From contig NZ_CANNDS010000005.1 in the NCBI RefSeq assembly GCF_947503415.1, forward strand, positions 62,001 through 126,000: a DNA stretch of 64,000 bases, read 5' to 3'. This DNA comes from an uncultured Tateyamaria sp. (lineage in GTDB: Bacteria > Pseudomonadota > Alphaproteobacteria > Rhodobacterales > Rhodobacteraceae). The position numbers and the translations under genes are program-made. Position 1 is the stretch's first letter. Each line of letters starts with the position of its first letter. Positions 47,733 to 57,025 of the stretch are shown here, piece after piece. A model generated the notes under the pieces. It was not told the origin of the DNA, did not search any database, and was given only the letters and a program-made list of their open reading frames with translations.

Positions 47733-47968
47733 TCAGACGCCTGCTCTGCGCGATGCGACTTGATCTTTTGCGCCAAGAACCGGCGGCCCGCATCATTCGC
47801 CATCCGTGTGCGGATCGCCGTCAAAAATGCCTCTTCCAGCGTTTGCGACGACGCGCCCAGCACGTCACCCACTTCCATGAACAACCGGTCGTTGCCGACC
47901 TCGTTCTGCACGGCAAGGCATTCTTCGGCCAGCTTGTTGGCCATTTCAATGACGACGGGATCGGCCAT
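47729..47968 (-). CDS. small conserved-looking protein of unknown function
   Basis: The 79-residue soluble protein (MADPVVIEMANKLAEECLAV ... MEVGDVLGASSQTLEEAFLTAIRTRMANDAGRRFL) has no domain I recognise. It is predicted mostly helical, and its codon use fits its neighbours. The gene overlaps the HD gene by 4 nt and touches the alpha/beta hydrolase stop by 1 nt, so it is the middle member of a three-gene coupled set. Confidence 0.7.
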   Translation of the reverse strand: MADPVVIEMANKLAEECLAVQNEVGNDRLFMEVGDVLGASSQTLEEAFLTAIRTRMANDAGRRFLAQKIKSHRAEQASE

Positions 47969-48621
47969 CAGCGCGACGTCTCGGTCAGGCGACGCTTCAC
48001 ATAGTCGGTTGTGTGACCAATCAGCGTGTCCAGATGCGGCTCTTCAAAGAAATGGCCCGCACCTTCGACCTGCGTATGGGTGATGGTGATGCCCTTCTGG
48101 TCATGCAGCTTCGACACCAGCGATTCCGTATCCGCGGGCGGGGCCACGCGATCAGCGGTGCCGTTGATGATCAGACCCGATGACGGGCAGGGCGCCAGGA
48201 ACGAAAAATCGTACATGTTGGCGGGCGGCGAGACGGAAATAAACCCGGTGATCTCGGGCCGCCGCATCAGCAATTGCATTCCGATCCACGCGCCAAAGCT
48301 GAAACCCGCGACCCAGCAATGCTTGGAATTGTTGTTCATCGACTGCAGGTAATCGAGGGCGGAGGCCGCATCGGACAGCTCGCCAATCCCCTGATCGTAT
48401 TCACCCTGACTGCGCCCAACCCCACGAAAGTTGAACCGCAACACGGTGAAACCCATGTTGAAGAACGCATAGTGCAGCGCATGCACCACCTTGTGGTTCA
48501 TGGTGCCGCCAAACTGCGGATGCGGATGCAGCACGATCGCAATCGGCGCGTCACGTTCTTTCTGGGGGTGGTAGCGGCCCTCAAGGCGGCCTTCGGGTCC
48601 GGGAAAAATGACCTCGGGCAT
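47968..48621 (-). CDS. alpha/beta hydrolase
   Basis: The 217-residue protein has the alpha/beta hydrolase fold: oxyanion region IVLHPHPQFGGTMNH, FNFRGVGRSQGEYDQG, nucleophile elbow GFSFGAW with Ser, and the catalytic His in GAGHFFEE. The acid is likely Asp in IINGTADRVAPP. It resembles DUF1749/dienelactone-hydrolase-like cytosolic esterases of unknown substrate. It is the first gene of a three-gene coupled group and is divergent from iscR. Confidence 0.87.
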   Translation of the reverse strand: MPEVIFPGPEGRLEGRYHPQKERDAPIAIVLHPHPQFGGTMNHKVVHALHYAFFNMGFTVLRFNFRGVGRSQGEYDQGIGELSDAASALDYLQSMNNNSKHCWVAGFSFGAWIGMQLLMRRPEITGFISVSPPANMYDFSFLAPCPSSGLIINGTADRVAPPADTESLVSKLHDQKGITITHTQVEGAGHFFEEPHLDTLIGHTTDYVKRRLTETSR

Positions 48622-48663
48622 ATGCGTGTCTGTCCTCGCGCGTCTTTTTGCGGTTCCGATTTC

Positions 48664-48692
48664 TTGACGAAATTGATCGGATACCTTAGAAC
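48664..48692 (+). promoter_or_regulatory. predicted iscR/suf operon promoter
   Basis: TTGACG (48664-48669) and TAGAAC (48687-48692) are spaced by 17 nt and resemble sigma-70 boxes. The -10 box lies inside the ICE-like palindrome. Confidence 0.5.
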
Positions 48693-48700
48693 GGTTCTAA
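48686..48700. promoter_or_regulatory. Irr/ICE-type palindrome in the iscR promoter
   Basis: TTAGAA-CGG-TTCTAA is a perfect 6-3-6 palindrome matching the core of the iron control element (TTTAGAA-N3-TTCTAAA) bound by Irr in alphaproteobacteria. It overlaps the predicted -10 box, so binding should block the suf operon promoter. The regulator itself is not in the window. Confidence 0.65.
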
Positions 48701-48779
48701 CTTTTCCGACAGGTCATACATCCTGCAGTGGCACCGGATGTATGACCTTGTGTCGGTGACGTCAATTGGGGGCTTTGAC

Positions 48780-49241
48780 ATGAAACTGTCCACGAAGGGA
48801 CGCTATGCGATGGTGGCGCTGGCTGACATCGCGATGCAGCCCGGCGAACAGCTGGTCAGTCTTGGCGATATCGCGGGTCGCCAGGACATATCCTTGCCAT
48901 ATCTGGAGCAGTTGTTTGTCAAGCTGCGGCGGGCCGATCTGGTGACATCTGTGCGCGGTCCGGGGGGCGGGTACCGGCTGGCACGGTCGGCGTCGGATAT
49001 CCGCGTCTCGGACATTCTTGCGGCGGTCGATGAAACCGTGGATGCGATGCACAAGGGGGCAGGGGCCTCCGGTGCGGCCTCGGGGTCCAAAGCGCAATCG
49101 CTGACAAACCGGCTATGGGAGGGACTGAGCGCCCATGTCTATGTGTTCCTGCACCAGACCCGCCTGTCGGATGTGATCGGGAATGAACTGGCACCCTGTC
49201 CGGCGGTGCCCAACCTTTTTGCGGTTGTCGATGATGGCTGA
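48780..49241 (+). CDS. iscR: Rrf2-family regulator IscR (single-Cys Rhodobacterales type)
   Basis: The 153-residue protein has the Rrf2 winged-helix (KLSTKGRYAMVALADIA, ISLPYLEQLFVKLRRADLVTSVRGPGGGYRLAR). The three-Cys cluster site of E. coli IscR (Cys92, 98, 104) is missing: the segment DAMHKGAGASGAASGSKAQS has no Cys. The only Cys is Cys140 in NELAPCPAVP. Rhodobacter sphaeroides IscR is also reported with a single Cys ligand. It heads the suf operon and probably autoregulates it. ATG 48780 is where homology starts. Confidence 0.9.
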   Translation: MKLSTKGRYAMVALADIAMQPGEQLVSLGDIAGRQDISLPYLEQLFVKLRRADLVTSVRGPGGGYRLARSASDIRVSDILAAVDETVDAMHKGAGASGAASGSKAQSLTNRLWEGLSAHVYVFLHQTRLSDVIGNELAPCPAVPNLFAVVDDG

Positions 49242-49249
49242 TGTCGGAT

Positions 49250-49298
49250 GGGGGGCCAGCCCCCCAAGCCCCCCGTGGTATTTCTGGTCAGAAGAAAC
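49250..49298 (+). repeat. dispersed intergenic repeat, copy D (between iscR and iscS-like gene)
   Basis: GGGGGGCCAGCCCCCC is followed by AAGCCCCCCG and GGTATTTCTGGTCAGAAGAAAC, which runs straight into the iscS-like ATG. The hairpin starts 9 nt after the iscR stop. If it terminates transcription it would set IscR levels apart from the assembly proteins. Confidence 0.65.
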
Positions 49299-50378
49299 AT
49301 GAGCCGCGTCTATCTGGATCACAACGCCACGACACCTTTGCGACCGGAAGCACGCGAGGCGATGCTGCGTGCCATGGATGTGGTCGGCAACCCGTCATCC
49401 GTGCATGCCGAAGGGCGGGCGGCCAAGGCAATTGTCGAGAAGGCGCGCGCGCAGGTGGCGGCGCTTGTGGGAATCGACCGGAACGAAGTTGTGTTCACAT
49501 CCGGCGCAACCGAAGCGGCGGAGTTGGCCGTGGCCGGGCACAATCTGACATGTGCGCATGTCGAACATGATGCGGTTCGTGTTCATCAGAAATATGCGTT
49601 GCCCGTGGACCGCGACGGGGAGTTGCTGCCTTTCGATACGGTTGAGGGCAGCATGTTGGCGGTACAGGCTGCGAATTCGGAAACCGGCGTGTTGCAGAAC
49701 AACTTCCGTTGGGCGCAGGTTGCGTGGGCCAATGGCGCGCACGTGTTGGTGGATGCTGTTCAATTGGTTGGCAAATTCCGAACGTCCGTGGGCGATTTGG
49801 GGGCCGACTACCTGATGATCTCGGGACACAAGTTTGGCGGGCCAAAAGGGGTTGGCGCACTCTGCCTTAAACTTGGCGTGGATGTGCCGGCACAAATTCG
49901 GGGCGGCGGCCAGGAAATGGGTCGCCGATCCGGTACGGAAAATGTCATTGGCATCGCCGGATTTGGCGCTGCAGCTGAGGCTGCACAACGCGATGTCGAG
50001 GCCGGAAAATGGGACCGGATCGAGAAACTTAGAAATATTCTAGAAAACGCCCTTGCTGCCGCCAGCAAGACGACTATTTTTGTCGGGAAAGGGTCGTCAA
50101 GGCTCCCGAACACCTCCTGTTTCATCACGCCCGGCTGGAAGGGCGAGACGCAGGTGATGCAGATGGACCTGTCCGGTTTTGCCATTTCGGCGGGCTCTGC
50201 CTGCTCAAGTGGCAAGGTCAAGACCAGCCGGGTGCTGATGGCGATGGGGTATTCAGAGGCCGACGCGGCAAGTGCGGTGCGCGTGTCGCTGGGCCTCGAC
50301 ACAACAGAAGACGACGTTTTGCGCTTTGCCGAGGTTTGGGCGCAGAAGTTGAAGAAACACGAGGCGCGGGCGGCGTAA
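49299..50378 (+). CDS. cysteine desulfurase, NifS/IscS type
   Basis: The 359-residue PLP enzyme removes sulfur from cysteine for Fe-S cluster building. It opens [14 protein letters not shown], has the PLP Lys in [15 protein letters not shown] (Lys178) and the sulfur-accepting Cys302 in [13 protein letters not shown]. It is shorter than E. coli IscS (404 residues), nearer the NifS-like type. The start at ATG 49299 follows the repeat tail with no good ribosome site, so translation may be weak or coupled. It is distinct from the SufS enzyme encoded at the operon end. Confidence 0.9.
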   Translation: MSRVYLDHNATTPLRPEAREAMLRAMDVVGNPSSVHAEGRAAKAIVEKARAQVAALVGIDRNEVVFTSGATEAAELAVAGHNLTCAHVEHDAVRVHQKYALPVDRDGELLPFDTVEGSMLAVQAANSETGVLQNNFRWAQVAWANGAHVLVDAVQLVGKFRTSVGDLGADYLMISGHKFGGPKGVGALCLKLGVDVPAQIRGGGQEMGRRSGTENVIGIAGFGAAAEAAQRDVEAGKWDRIEKLRNILENALAAASKTTIFVGKGSSRLPNTSCFITPGWKGETQVMQMDLSGFAISAGSACSSGKVKTSRVLMAMGYSEADAASAVRVSLGLDTTEDDVLRFAEVWAQKLKKHEARAA

Positions 50379-50407
50379 TCCGTTCAGTTGCGAGAGGGAT
50401 GTCAGAC

Positions 50408-51922
50408 ATGGAAGACGTGATCGTCAAGGAAGGCGTGGATCAGGAAACGGTGGATGCCGTTGCCGAGGTCGGGGGTGCCTACAAATACGGTTGGTCAACC
50501 GACATCGAGATGGAATACGCCCCCAAGGGCCTGACCCCCGACATCGTCAAGCTGATCTCGGAAAAGAACGAAGAACCCGAATGGATGACCGAATGGCGTC
50601 TGCAAGCCTATGAGCGTTGGCTGCAGATGAAAGAGCCCGATTGGGCGATGGTCGATTACCCCGAGATCGACTTTCAGGACCAGTACTATTACGCCCGCCC
50701 GAAAAGCATGGAAGTGAAGCCCAAGTCGCTGGACGAGGTCGACCCGAAGCTGCTCGCCACATACGAAAAGCTGGGCATTCCTCTGAAGGAACAGATGATC
50801 CTCGCCGGTGTCGAAGGGGCCGAAGATATGCCCGCCGAAGGCCGCAAGGTCGCTGTGGACGCGGTGTTCGATTCCGTGTCCGTCGGCACCACATTCCAGG
50901 CCGAGCTGAAGAAGGCGGGCGTGATCTTCTGCTCAATCTCCGAGGCGATCAAGGAACATCCCGAGCTGGTCAAAAAGTACCTCGGATCGGTCGTACCGGT
51001 GCAGGACAATTTCTATGCCACGCTGAACTCTGCCGTCTTCTCGGATGGGTCGTTCGTCTATGTCCCGCCGGGCGTCCGCTGCCCGATGGAACTGTCCACG
51101 TATTTCCGTATCAACGCCGAAAACACCGGCCAGTTCGAACGCACGCTGATCATTGCGGACAAAGGCAGCTATGTGTCCTATCTCGAAGGGTGCACCGCCC
51201 CCCAGCGCGACATCAGCCAACTGCACGCGGCGGTCGTAGAAATCGTCATCATGGAAGATGCTGAGGTGAAGTATTCCACCGTTCAGAACTGGTATCCCGG
51301 TGACGAGAACGGCAAGGGCGGTATCTACAACTTCGTCACCAAGCGCGCCGATTGCCGGGGCGACCGGGCCAAAGTGATGTGGACGCAGGTCGAAACCGGC
51401 TCAGCCGTCACATGGAAATACCCATCCTGCATCCTGCGCGGCGATGACAGCCAGGGCGAGTTCTATTCCATCGCCATCGCCAACAACATGCAGCAGGCGG
51501 ATACGGGCACCAAAATGGTGCACCTGGGCAAGAACACCAAGTCGCGCATCGTCTCCAAAGGGATCAGCGCTGGCAAGGCCCAGAACACCTATCGCGGTCT
51601 GGTGTCCATGCATCCAAAGGCCAAGGATTCACGCAATTACACGCAATGCGACTCGCTCTTGATCGGTGACAAATGCGGTGCACACACGGTCCCGTATATC
51701 GAGGTCAAAAACAACTCCTCCCGCGTGGAACACGAGGCGACAACGTCCAAGGTGGACGACGACCAACTGTTCTACTGCCGCAGCCGTGGCATGGACGAGG
51801 AAGAGGCGGTCGCCCTCGTGGTCAACGGCTTCTGCAAGGACGTGCTGCAAGCGCTGCCCATGGAGTTCGCCATGGAAGCGCAGCAGCTTGTGGCCATTTC
51901 GCTCGAAGGATCGGTGGGCTAA
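50408..51922 (+). CDS. sufB: Fe-S cluster assembly scaffold subunit SufB
   Basis: The 504-residue protein is the SufB part of the SufBC2D scaffold on which Fe-S clusters form. Key blocks are [17 protein letters not shown] at the N-terminus, the cluster/persulfide region [39 protein letters not shown], and [26 protein letters not shown] 50408 has GAGAGG about 10 nt upstream; ATG 50399 is an in-frame alternative three residues longer, but its spacing is too short. It is followed after 3 nt by a 63-residue membrane gene. Confidence 0.96.
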   Translation: MEDVIVKEGVDQETVDAVAEVGGAYKYGWSTDIEMEYAPKGLTPDIVKLISEKNEEPEWMTEWRLQAYERWLQMKEPDWAMVDYPEIDFQDQYYYARPKSMEVKPKSLDEVDPKLLATYEKLGIPLKEQMILAGVEGAEDMPAEGRKVAVDAVFDSVSVGTTFQAELKKAGVIFCSISEAIKEHPELVKKYLGSVVPVQDNFYATLNSAVFSDGSFVYVPPGVRCPMELSTYFRINAENTGQFERTLIIADKGSYVSYLEGCTAPQRDISQLHAAVVEIVIMEDAEVKYSTVQNWYPGDENGKGGIYNFVTKRADCRGDRAKVMWTQVETGSAVTWKYPSCILRGDDSQGEFYSIAIANNMQQADTGTKMVHLGKNTKSRIVSKGISAGKAQNTYRGLVSMHPKAKDSRNYTQCDSLLIGDKCGAHTVPYIEVKNNSSRVEHEATTSKVDDDQLFYCRSRGMDEEEAVALVVNGFCKDVLQALPMEFAMEAQQLVAISLEGSVG

Positions 51923-51925
51923 GCG

Positions 51926-52117
51926 ATGTCCTCGGAAGGCAAACAGAAGTCGGCATTTGCCACGATGGCGCTGTCCGTTCTGGGTGGTGCTGCACTTGGC
52001 AGTGTGATCGGTGCGTTTGTGCTGCCGGGTTTCGCGGCGGCCTTGGCCATCGGCGGCGCAATGACAGGCGGAGCCATCGGTGCGGCCTTCTTCCTCTTTG
52101 CCGGAGCGGATGAATGA
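51926..52117 (+). CDS. small membrane protein inside suf operon
   Basis: The 63-residue protein has a short polar start and two Gly/Ala-rich hydrophobic stretches ([49 protein letters not shown]). I recognise no family. The gene begins 3 nt after sufB and its stop overlaps the next start (ATGA). It is likely translated because of the tight coupling. Confidence 0.65.
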   Translation: MSSEGKQKSAFATMALSVLGGAALGSVIGAFVLPGFAAALAIGGAMTGGAIGAAFFLFAGADE

Positions 52118-52353
52118 CGGACACCGATCGCAAACCGATCAAGCGCCACTCGGTGTCCGACCTCGACGGCACCCAACAGGGCGGGCTGGCCTGCATCATC
52201 GCCGTCTTTGCGGGCATGATCGCAGCCGCCACACTGGCCCCCGGCGCGCTGACATCCTTCTGGGTTTGGTGCATCCTTTTGGCACTCTCCATATCCATCG
52301 GGCTGGGCGTCCAACGCCTCTTTGCCCGCGAAGAACAGGAGGGCACCGAATGA
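52114..52353 (+). CDS. small membrane protein inside suf operon
   Basis: The 79-residue protein has a polar N-terminal part ([19 protein letters not shown]) and two hydrophobic helices ([23 protein letters not shown] and [21 protein letters not shown]). No family recognised. It overlaps both neighbours by 4 nt and thus links sufB to the YbjQ-like gene. Confidence 0.65.
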   Translation: MTDTDRKPIKRHSVSDLDGTQQGGLACIIAVFAGMIAAATLAPGALTSFWVWCILLALSISIGLGVQRLFAREEQEGTE

Positions 52354-52664
52354 TTATGACAACCACCTCCACCGTCGAAGGCTACAAAGTCACCGACTAC
52401 CGCGGCATCGTCGTGGGCGAGGCGATCATGGGGGCCAACGTCGTACGCGACTTCTTTGCGGGCATCACGGACATCATCGGGGGCCGCTCGGGCGCGTACG
52501 AATCCAAACTGCAAGACGCCCGCGACACGGCCATGGCGGAACTGGAACAACGGGCGGCAGCACAGGGCGCAAATGCTGTCATCGGGATCGACCTCGATTA
52601 CGAAGTGGTCGGCGATTCAATGTTGATGGTCAGTGTCTCGGGCACGGCTGTCATTTTGCAATAA
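52350..52664 (+). CDS. YbjQ/UPF0145 (heavy-metal-binding-like) protein
   Basis: The 104-residue protein matches the YbjQ family: [79 protein letters not shown]. It is a pentameric beta-alpha fold sometimes annotated heavy-metal-binding; the function is not established. ATG 52350 overlaps the upstream stop (ATGA). sufC follows after 32 nt. Confidence 0.85.
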   Translation: MIMTTTSTVEGYKVTDYRGIVVGEAIMGANVVRDFFAGITDIIGGRSGAYESKLQDARDTAMAELEQRAAAQGANAVIGIDLDYEVVGDSMLMVSVSGTAVILQ

Positions 52665-52696
52665 CGCGCGGCGCGCGACATCAAGGACAAGAAAAA

Positions 52697-53452
52697 ATGC
52701 TGAACATCAAAGACTTGCACGTCCAACTTGAAGAAGAAGACAAGCAGATCCTGAAAGGCGTCGACCTCACGGTCGAGGCGGGCAAGGTGCACGCGATCAT
52801 GGGGCCAAACGGATCGGGCAAGTCCACACTCAGCTATGTCCTGTCGGGCCGCGACGGCTACGAAGTGACCAGCGGCGAAGCCACCCTTGATGGCGAGGAT
52901 CTGCTGGACATGGAACCCGAAGAGCGCGCTGCAGCGGGCCTTTTCCTGGCCTTCCAATACCCTGTCGAAATCCCTGGCGTCGGCAACATGACCTTCCTGC
53001 GCACCGCCGTGAACGCCCAACGCAAGGCGCGTGGCCAAGACGAGATGAGCGCTGCGGACTTCCTGAAAGTGATCCGGGCCAAGGCCAAGGATCTGAAAAT
53101 CGACGCCGACATGCTCAAGCGTCCGGTCAATGTTGGCTTCTCCGGTGGTGAGAAAAAGCGCAATGAAATCCTGCAGATGGCGATGCTGGAACCAAAAATG
53201 TGCATTCTGGACGAGACCGACTCAGGCCTCGACGTGGATGCCATGAAACTGGTCGCGGACGGTGTGAACGCGCTGCGCGACGCAGGGCGCGGCTTCCTTG
53301 TGATCACGCACTACCAACGCCTGCTGGACCACATCAAACCCGATGTCGTGCACATCATGGCAGACGGCAAGATCGTCAAAACCGGTGGCCCCGAGCTGGC
53401 GCTCGAAGTTGAAAACAACGGCTATGCCGACATTCTGGCAGAGGTGGCGTAA
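52697..53452 (+). CDS. sufC: Fe-S cluster assembly ATPase SufC
   Basis: The 251-residue ABC-type ATPase powers the SufBC2D scaffold. It has Walker A GPNGSGKST, the Q loop AFQYPVEIPGV, signature FSGGEKKRNEI, Walker B MCILDETDSGLD and H-loop ITHYQRLL. No membrane segments, as expected. AAGGA precedes the ATG. The stop overlaps the sufD start by 1 nt (TAATG). Confidence 0.97.
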   Translation: MLNIKDLHVQLEEEDKQILKGVDLTVEAGKVHAIMGPNGSGKSTLSYVLSGRDGYEVTSGEATLDGEDLLDMEPEERAAAGLFLAFQYPVEIPGVGNMTFLRTAVNAQRKARGQDEMSAADFLKVIRAKAKDLKIDADMLKRPVNVGFSGGEKKRNEILQMAMLEPKMCILDETDSGLDVDAMKLVADGVNALRDAGRGFLVITHYQRLLDHIKPDVVHIMADGKIVKTGGPELALEVENNGYADILAEVA

Positions 53453-54726
53453 TGGCCGAGCCTGCAACGCAATCCAACCCGACCGAAGACCGGCTCGCGA
53501 CCCTGACCATGCCGCAAAATGGCTGGGCTGACGCCGCGCGCAAGGCGGCCTTGGCCCGCGTCCGCGAAATGGGCCTGCCCGGTCGGCGCGATGAATATTG
53601 GAAGTTCACGCGCCCCGACAGCCTCACTCAGCCCGATGCACCTAAGGCCTCACTGTTCCACAATGACGAAGGGCCGCTGTTCGACGATATGGACCGGCTC
53701 AAGATCGTCTTTGTCGATGGTATTTTTGACGCCGAAAAATCCGATGACCTGACGATGTCCGGTGTGCGCATCGACCGTCTGGCGACAAGCGCAGACATTC
53801 ATTGGGCCGCCGATCTTTATGGTTCGCTCGAAGCCGATGGGCACTATGTGCAACGCCCTTTGGCCGCGCTTAACACGGCCTTTGCCACCGATGGCGTGCT
53901 GATCCATGTCACGGACAAGGCCGAAAAGCCGATCAATTTCATCTACTTGCACGAAAACGAAACCTCGGACGCAATTCTGCACCACGTGGTCAAAGTCGAT
54001 GCAGGCGCAGAGCTGACCCTGCTCGAAACCGGCCCTGCTGCGGCGCGGTTCAACAAGTCCATGGAAGTGGACGTGGCCGATGGGGCCACCTTCCACCATG
54101 TGCGTGCGCAGGGCCGCGATCACGAACGCCGCGCCATCACGCATATCTTCACGCGCCTCGGCACGGAATCGACGTTCAAATCCTTCACCCTCACCGTAAA
54201 TGGCCGTCTGACGCGCAATGAATGCGTGATCGACATCCAGGGCGACGATGCGGTGGCGCATGTTGCGGGGGCCTGTGTGGGCGACGGTGATTTCCACCAC
54301 GATGACACCGTGTTTGTGACCCATGATGCGCTGCGCTGCGAAAGCCGTCAGGTTTTCAAGAAGGTGCTGCGCAATGGCGCTGTCGGCGTGTTCCAGGGCA
54401 AGATTCTGGTCAAGCAGGGTGCCCAGAAAACAGACGGTTACCAGATCAGCCAATCGCTGCTGCTGGACGATGACAGCCAGTTCCTCGCCAAGCCCGAGCT
54501 TGAAATCTACGCCGACGATGTTGCCTGTTCCCACGGCTCGACCTCTGGCGCCATCGACGAAGAGGCGTTGTTCTATCTGCGCTCGCGCGGTGTCCCTGCG
54601 GGGATTGCAACGGACCTTCTGACACTCGCCTTCCTTGCCGAAGCGGTGGAAGAGATCGAGGACGAAGCCCTGCGCGACGCGCTGGTCGAGCGGCTCGAAG
54701 GCTGGTTGGAGCGTCACCGGGGCTGA
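53452..54726 (+). CDS. sufD: Fe-S cluster assembly scaffold subunit SufD
   Basis: The 424-residue protein is the SufB-like partner SufD of the SufBC2D scaffold. It keeps the N-terminal GRRDEYWKFTRPDSL and the C-terminal block KTDGYQISQSLLLDDDSQFLAKPELEIYADDVACSHGSTSGAIDEEALFYLRSRGVP, which carries the conserved His. It starts on the last base of sufC, so the two are coupled. The YIP1-like gene follows 1 nt after its stop. Confidence 0.95.
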   Translation: MAEPATQSNPTEDRLATLTMPQNGWADAARKAALARVREMGLPGRRDEYWKFTRPDSLTQPDAPKASLFHNDEGPLFDDMDRLKIVFVDGIFDAEKSDDLTMSGVRIDRLATSADIHWAADLYGSLEADGHYVQRPLAALNTAFATDGVLIHVTDKAEKPINFIYLHENETSDAILHHVVKVDAGAELTLLETGPAAARFNKSMEVDVADGATFHHVRAQGRDHERRAITHIFTRLGTESTFKSFTLTVNGRLTRNECVIDIQGDDAVAHVAGACVGDGDFHHDDTVFVTHDALRCESRQVFKKVLRNGAVGVFQGKILVKQGAQKTDGYQISQSLLLDDDSQFLAKPELEIYADDVACSHGSTSGAIDEEALFYLRSRGVPAGIATDLLTLAFLAEAVEEIEDEALRDALVERLEGWLERHRG

Positions 54727-54727
54727 C

Positions 54728-55210
54728 ATGGCCATCACACGGAACATTTCGGCCACCTACCGGGGTCCGGGGCGCGTCATTCGGCGGTTGCTTGAGCTTG
54801 GGCAGCGCGAAGACCGTGCGCTGGCCTACCTTATGGCGTCCTGTGCGTTGATCTTCATCGCGCAATTGCCGCGCTTGGCACGCGAGGCGCATCTGACGGG
54901 GCAGGATTTGAACATGCTCATGGGGGCCACGCTCATGGCGTGGATCTTCATTGCGCCTTTATTGCTCTATGTCATCGCTTTCGTGGTTCGCGGCATTGGC
55001 CGGGTGTTGGGCGGCAAAGGCACCGCCTACGGCGCCCGATTGGCCCTGTTCTGGGCGCTTTTGGCGTCGTCGCCGCTGATCCTGCTGCATGGTCTTGTCG
55101 CAGGTTTTGTGGGGCCGGGGATCGAGTTGCAAATCGTGGGAATGATCTGGTTTCTGGCGTTCATGTGGTTCTGGATCGGCGGGTCCATCGCACAGGAGAG
55201 GGCGGCGTGA
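54728..55210 (+). CDS. YIP1-like membrane protein 1 in suf operon
   Basis: The 160-residue protein has about four hydrophobic helices, for example LAYLMASCALIFIAQLPRL, LMGATLMAWIFIAPLLLYVIAFVVRGIGRVLGG, LALFWALLASSPLILLHGLVAGF and IVGMIWFLAFMWFWIGG. It resembles the Yip1-type domain of unknown function. It starts one base after the sufD stop, and its own stop overlaps the next start (GTGA), so it is operon-bound. A role in membrane delivery of clusters is only a guess. Confidence 0.7.
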   Translation: MAITRNISATYRGPGRVIRRLLELGQREDRALAYLMASCALIFIAQLPRLAREAHLTGQDLNMLMGATLMAWIFIAPLLLYVIAFVVRGIGRVLGGKGTAYGARLALFWALLASSPLILLHGLVAGFVGPGIELQIVGMIWFLAFMWFWIGGSIAQERAA

Positions 55211-55812
55211 GCGCGGCCATGGATCTCGCGATTGAGACGCTGCGTGACCCGCGCACCGCCGCCCAGCGGATTATGGCGTGGAACCTCGACCGGCAGACGC
55301 TTTATTCTGCATTGTTTGCCATCGCGGCCATCAACGCCTTGCTGGCCTCGGGGCCGATCGTTCTTTTTGACGGGACAGTCGATCCGGCCGCGCAAGCTGC
55401 CGTGCCCATGCTGGCCTTGTTGGAACGGCCCTTTGCCCTTTTCGCGATCATCGCCGGCGGTTTGCTGGTGACGGTGCACGGTCTGGTCTGGGCCGGGCGC
55501 GCGATTGGGGGGCAGGGGGAATTCACTGACATGTTGGCGCTGCTGACGTGGCTGCAGGCCTTGCGTGCCGCGGCACAGGCGCTGGTCCTGGTGCTGAGCC
55601 TGATCGCCCCTTCGGTGGCCGGGCTGGTTGCGTTGGTGGTGGCCGTGGTTGCGTTTTGGCTGCTCTTGCATTTCGTCAGTGCCGCATTGCGGTTTGACTC
55701 GCTCTTTCGGGCCTTTGGCCTGCTGATCGCCGTGCTGGCGGGACTGTTTATTGGAATGATGCTGATCGTGACGCTGACCGGCGTGACGGCAGGAGGACTT
55801 GGAAATGTATGA
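55207..55812 (+). CDS. YIP1-like membrane protein 2 in suf operon
   Basis: The 201-residue protein has about five hydrophobic helices after a polar start (AMDLAIETLRDPRTAAQRIMAWNLDRQTLYSALFAI). It appears related in layout to its upstream neighbour and to Yip1-type domains. GTG 55207 overlaps the upstream stop; ATG 55219 is the alternative start. The sufS start lies inside its 3' end. Function unknown. Confidence 0.7.
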   Translation: MSAAMDLAIETLRDPRTAAQRIMAWNLDRQTLYSALFAIAAINALLASGPIVLFDGTVDPAAQAAVPMLALLERPFALFAIIAGGLLVTVHGLVWAGRAIGGQGEFTDMLALLTWLQALRAAAQALVLVLSLIAPSVAGLVALVVAVVAFWLLLHFVSAALRFDSLFRAFGLLIAVLAGLFIGMMLIVTLTGVTAGGLGNV

Positions 55813-57025
55813 CGTCAACGCCATCCGCGGGGATTTCCCGATCTTGAGCCGCGAAGTGAACGGCAAGCCGCTTGTCTACCTCGACAGTGGCGCGTCGGCG
55901 CAAAAGCCGCAGGTCGTGATCGATGCGATCTCCAAGGCTTATGCCGAGGAATACGCGAACGTGCACCGGGGGCTACACTTCCTCTCCAATCTCGCGACGG
56001 ACAATTACGAAAGCGTCCGTGGCAAGCTGGCACGGTTCCTCAATGCCGCGTCGGAAGACGAGATCGTGATGAACTCGGGCACGACCGAAGGCATCAACAT
56101 GGTGGCCTATGGTTGGGCGATGCCCCGCATGGAGGCTGGCGACGAGATTGTCCTGTCCGTCATGGAACACCACGCAAACATCGTGCCCTGGCATTTCTTG
56201 CGCGAGCGGCAGGGCGTGGTTCTGAAGTGGGTCGATGTGGATGCGACCGGCGCGCTTGATCCGCAGAAGGTCATTGACGCGATCGGACCCAAGACCAAGC
56301 TTGTGGCTGTCACTCACATGTCCAACGTTCTGGGTACCAAGGTGGATGTGAAATCCATCTGCGACGGTGCGCATGCCAAAGGTGTTCCGGTGCTGGTGGA
56401 TGGGAGCCAAGCGGCGGTGCACATGCCGGTGGATGTGCAGGACTTGGGTGCTGATTTCTACGCGATCACCGGCCACAAACTCTACGGCCCGTCGGGCTCG
56501 GGCGCGATCTATTGCAAAACCGAACGGATGGCAGAGATGCGTCCCTTCATCGGTGGCGGCGACATGATCAAGGAAGTTTCGAAAGACGGGGTGATCTACA
56601 ATGATCCTCCGCACAAGTTCGAAGCCGGCACACCCGGCATCGTTCAGATGATCGGGCTGGGCGTGGCGCTGGACTATATGATGGGTCACGGGATGGATGC
56701 CATCGCCGCGCACGAGGACTCTTTGCGCGACTATACCGTGGAAAAACTGGGCGGGCTGAACTGGCTGCAGGTCCAGGGCACGACACCGGACAAGGGCGCG
56801 ATATTCTCGTTCACTTTGGACGGGGCAGGGCATGCCCACGACATTTCGACCATCCTCGACAAGAAGGGGGTCGCGGTGCGGGCAGGGCAACATTGCGTGG
56901 GGCCGTTGATGGAACACATGGGGCTGAACGCCACGTGCCGCGCGTCCTTCGGAATGTACAACACCAAGGACGAAGTGGACGTCTTGGTTGAGGCGCTAGA
57001 ACTGGCGCACGACCTGTTTGCCTGA
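55805..57025 (+). CDS. sufS: cysteine desulfurase SufS
   Basis: The 406-residue PLP enzyme is a type II (SufS/CsdA) cysteine desulfurase supplying sulfur to SufBCD. Motifs are YLDSGASAQKP, ANVHRGLHFLSNLATDNYE, the PLP Lys in DFYAITGHKLYGPSGSGAIY, and the sulfur-carrying Cys in VAVRAGQHCVGPLMEHMG. ATG 55805 has AGGAGG 9 nt upstream, better than a TTG at 55799. No sufE, sufA or DUF59 gene follows; the operon appears to end here in tandem palindromes. Confidence 0.96.
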   Translation: MYDVNAIRGDFPILSREVNGKPLVYLDSGASAQKPQVVIDAISKAYAEEYANVHRGLHFLSNLATDNYESVRGKLARFLNAASEDEIVMNSGTTEGINMVAYGWAMPRMEAGDEIVLSVMEHHANIVPWHFLRERQGVVLKWVDVDATGALDPQKVIDAIGPKTKLVAVTHMSNVLGTKVDVKSICDGAHAKGVPVLVDGSQAAVHMPVDVQDLGADFYAITGHKLYGPSGSGAIYCKTERMAEMRPFIGGGDMIKEVSKDGVIYNDPPHKFEAGTPGIVQMIGLGVALDYMMGHGMDAIAAHEDSLRDYTVEKLGGLNWLQVQGTTPDKGAIFSFTLDGAGHAHDISTILDKKGVAVRAGQHCVGPLMEHMGLNATCRASFGMYNTKDEVDVLVEALELAHDLFA

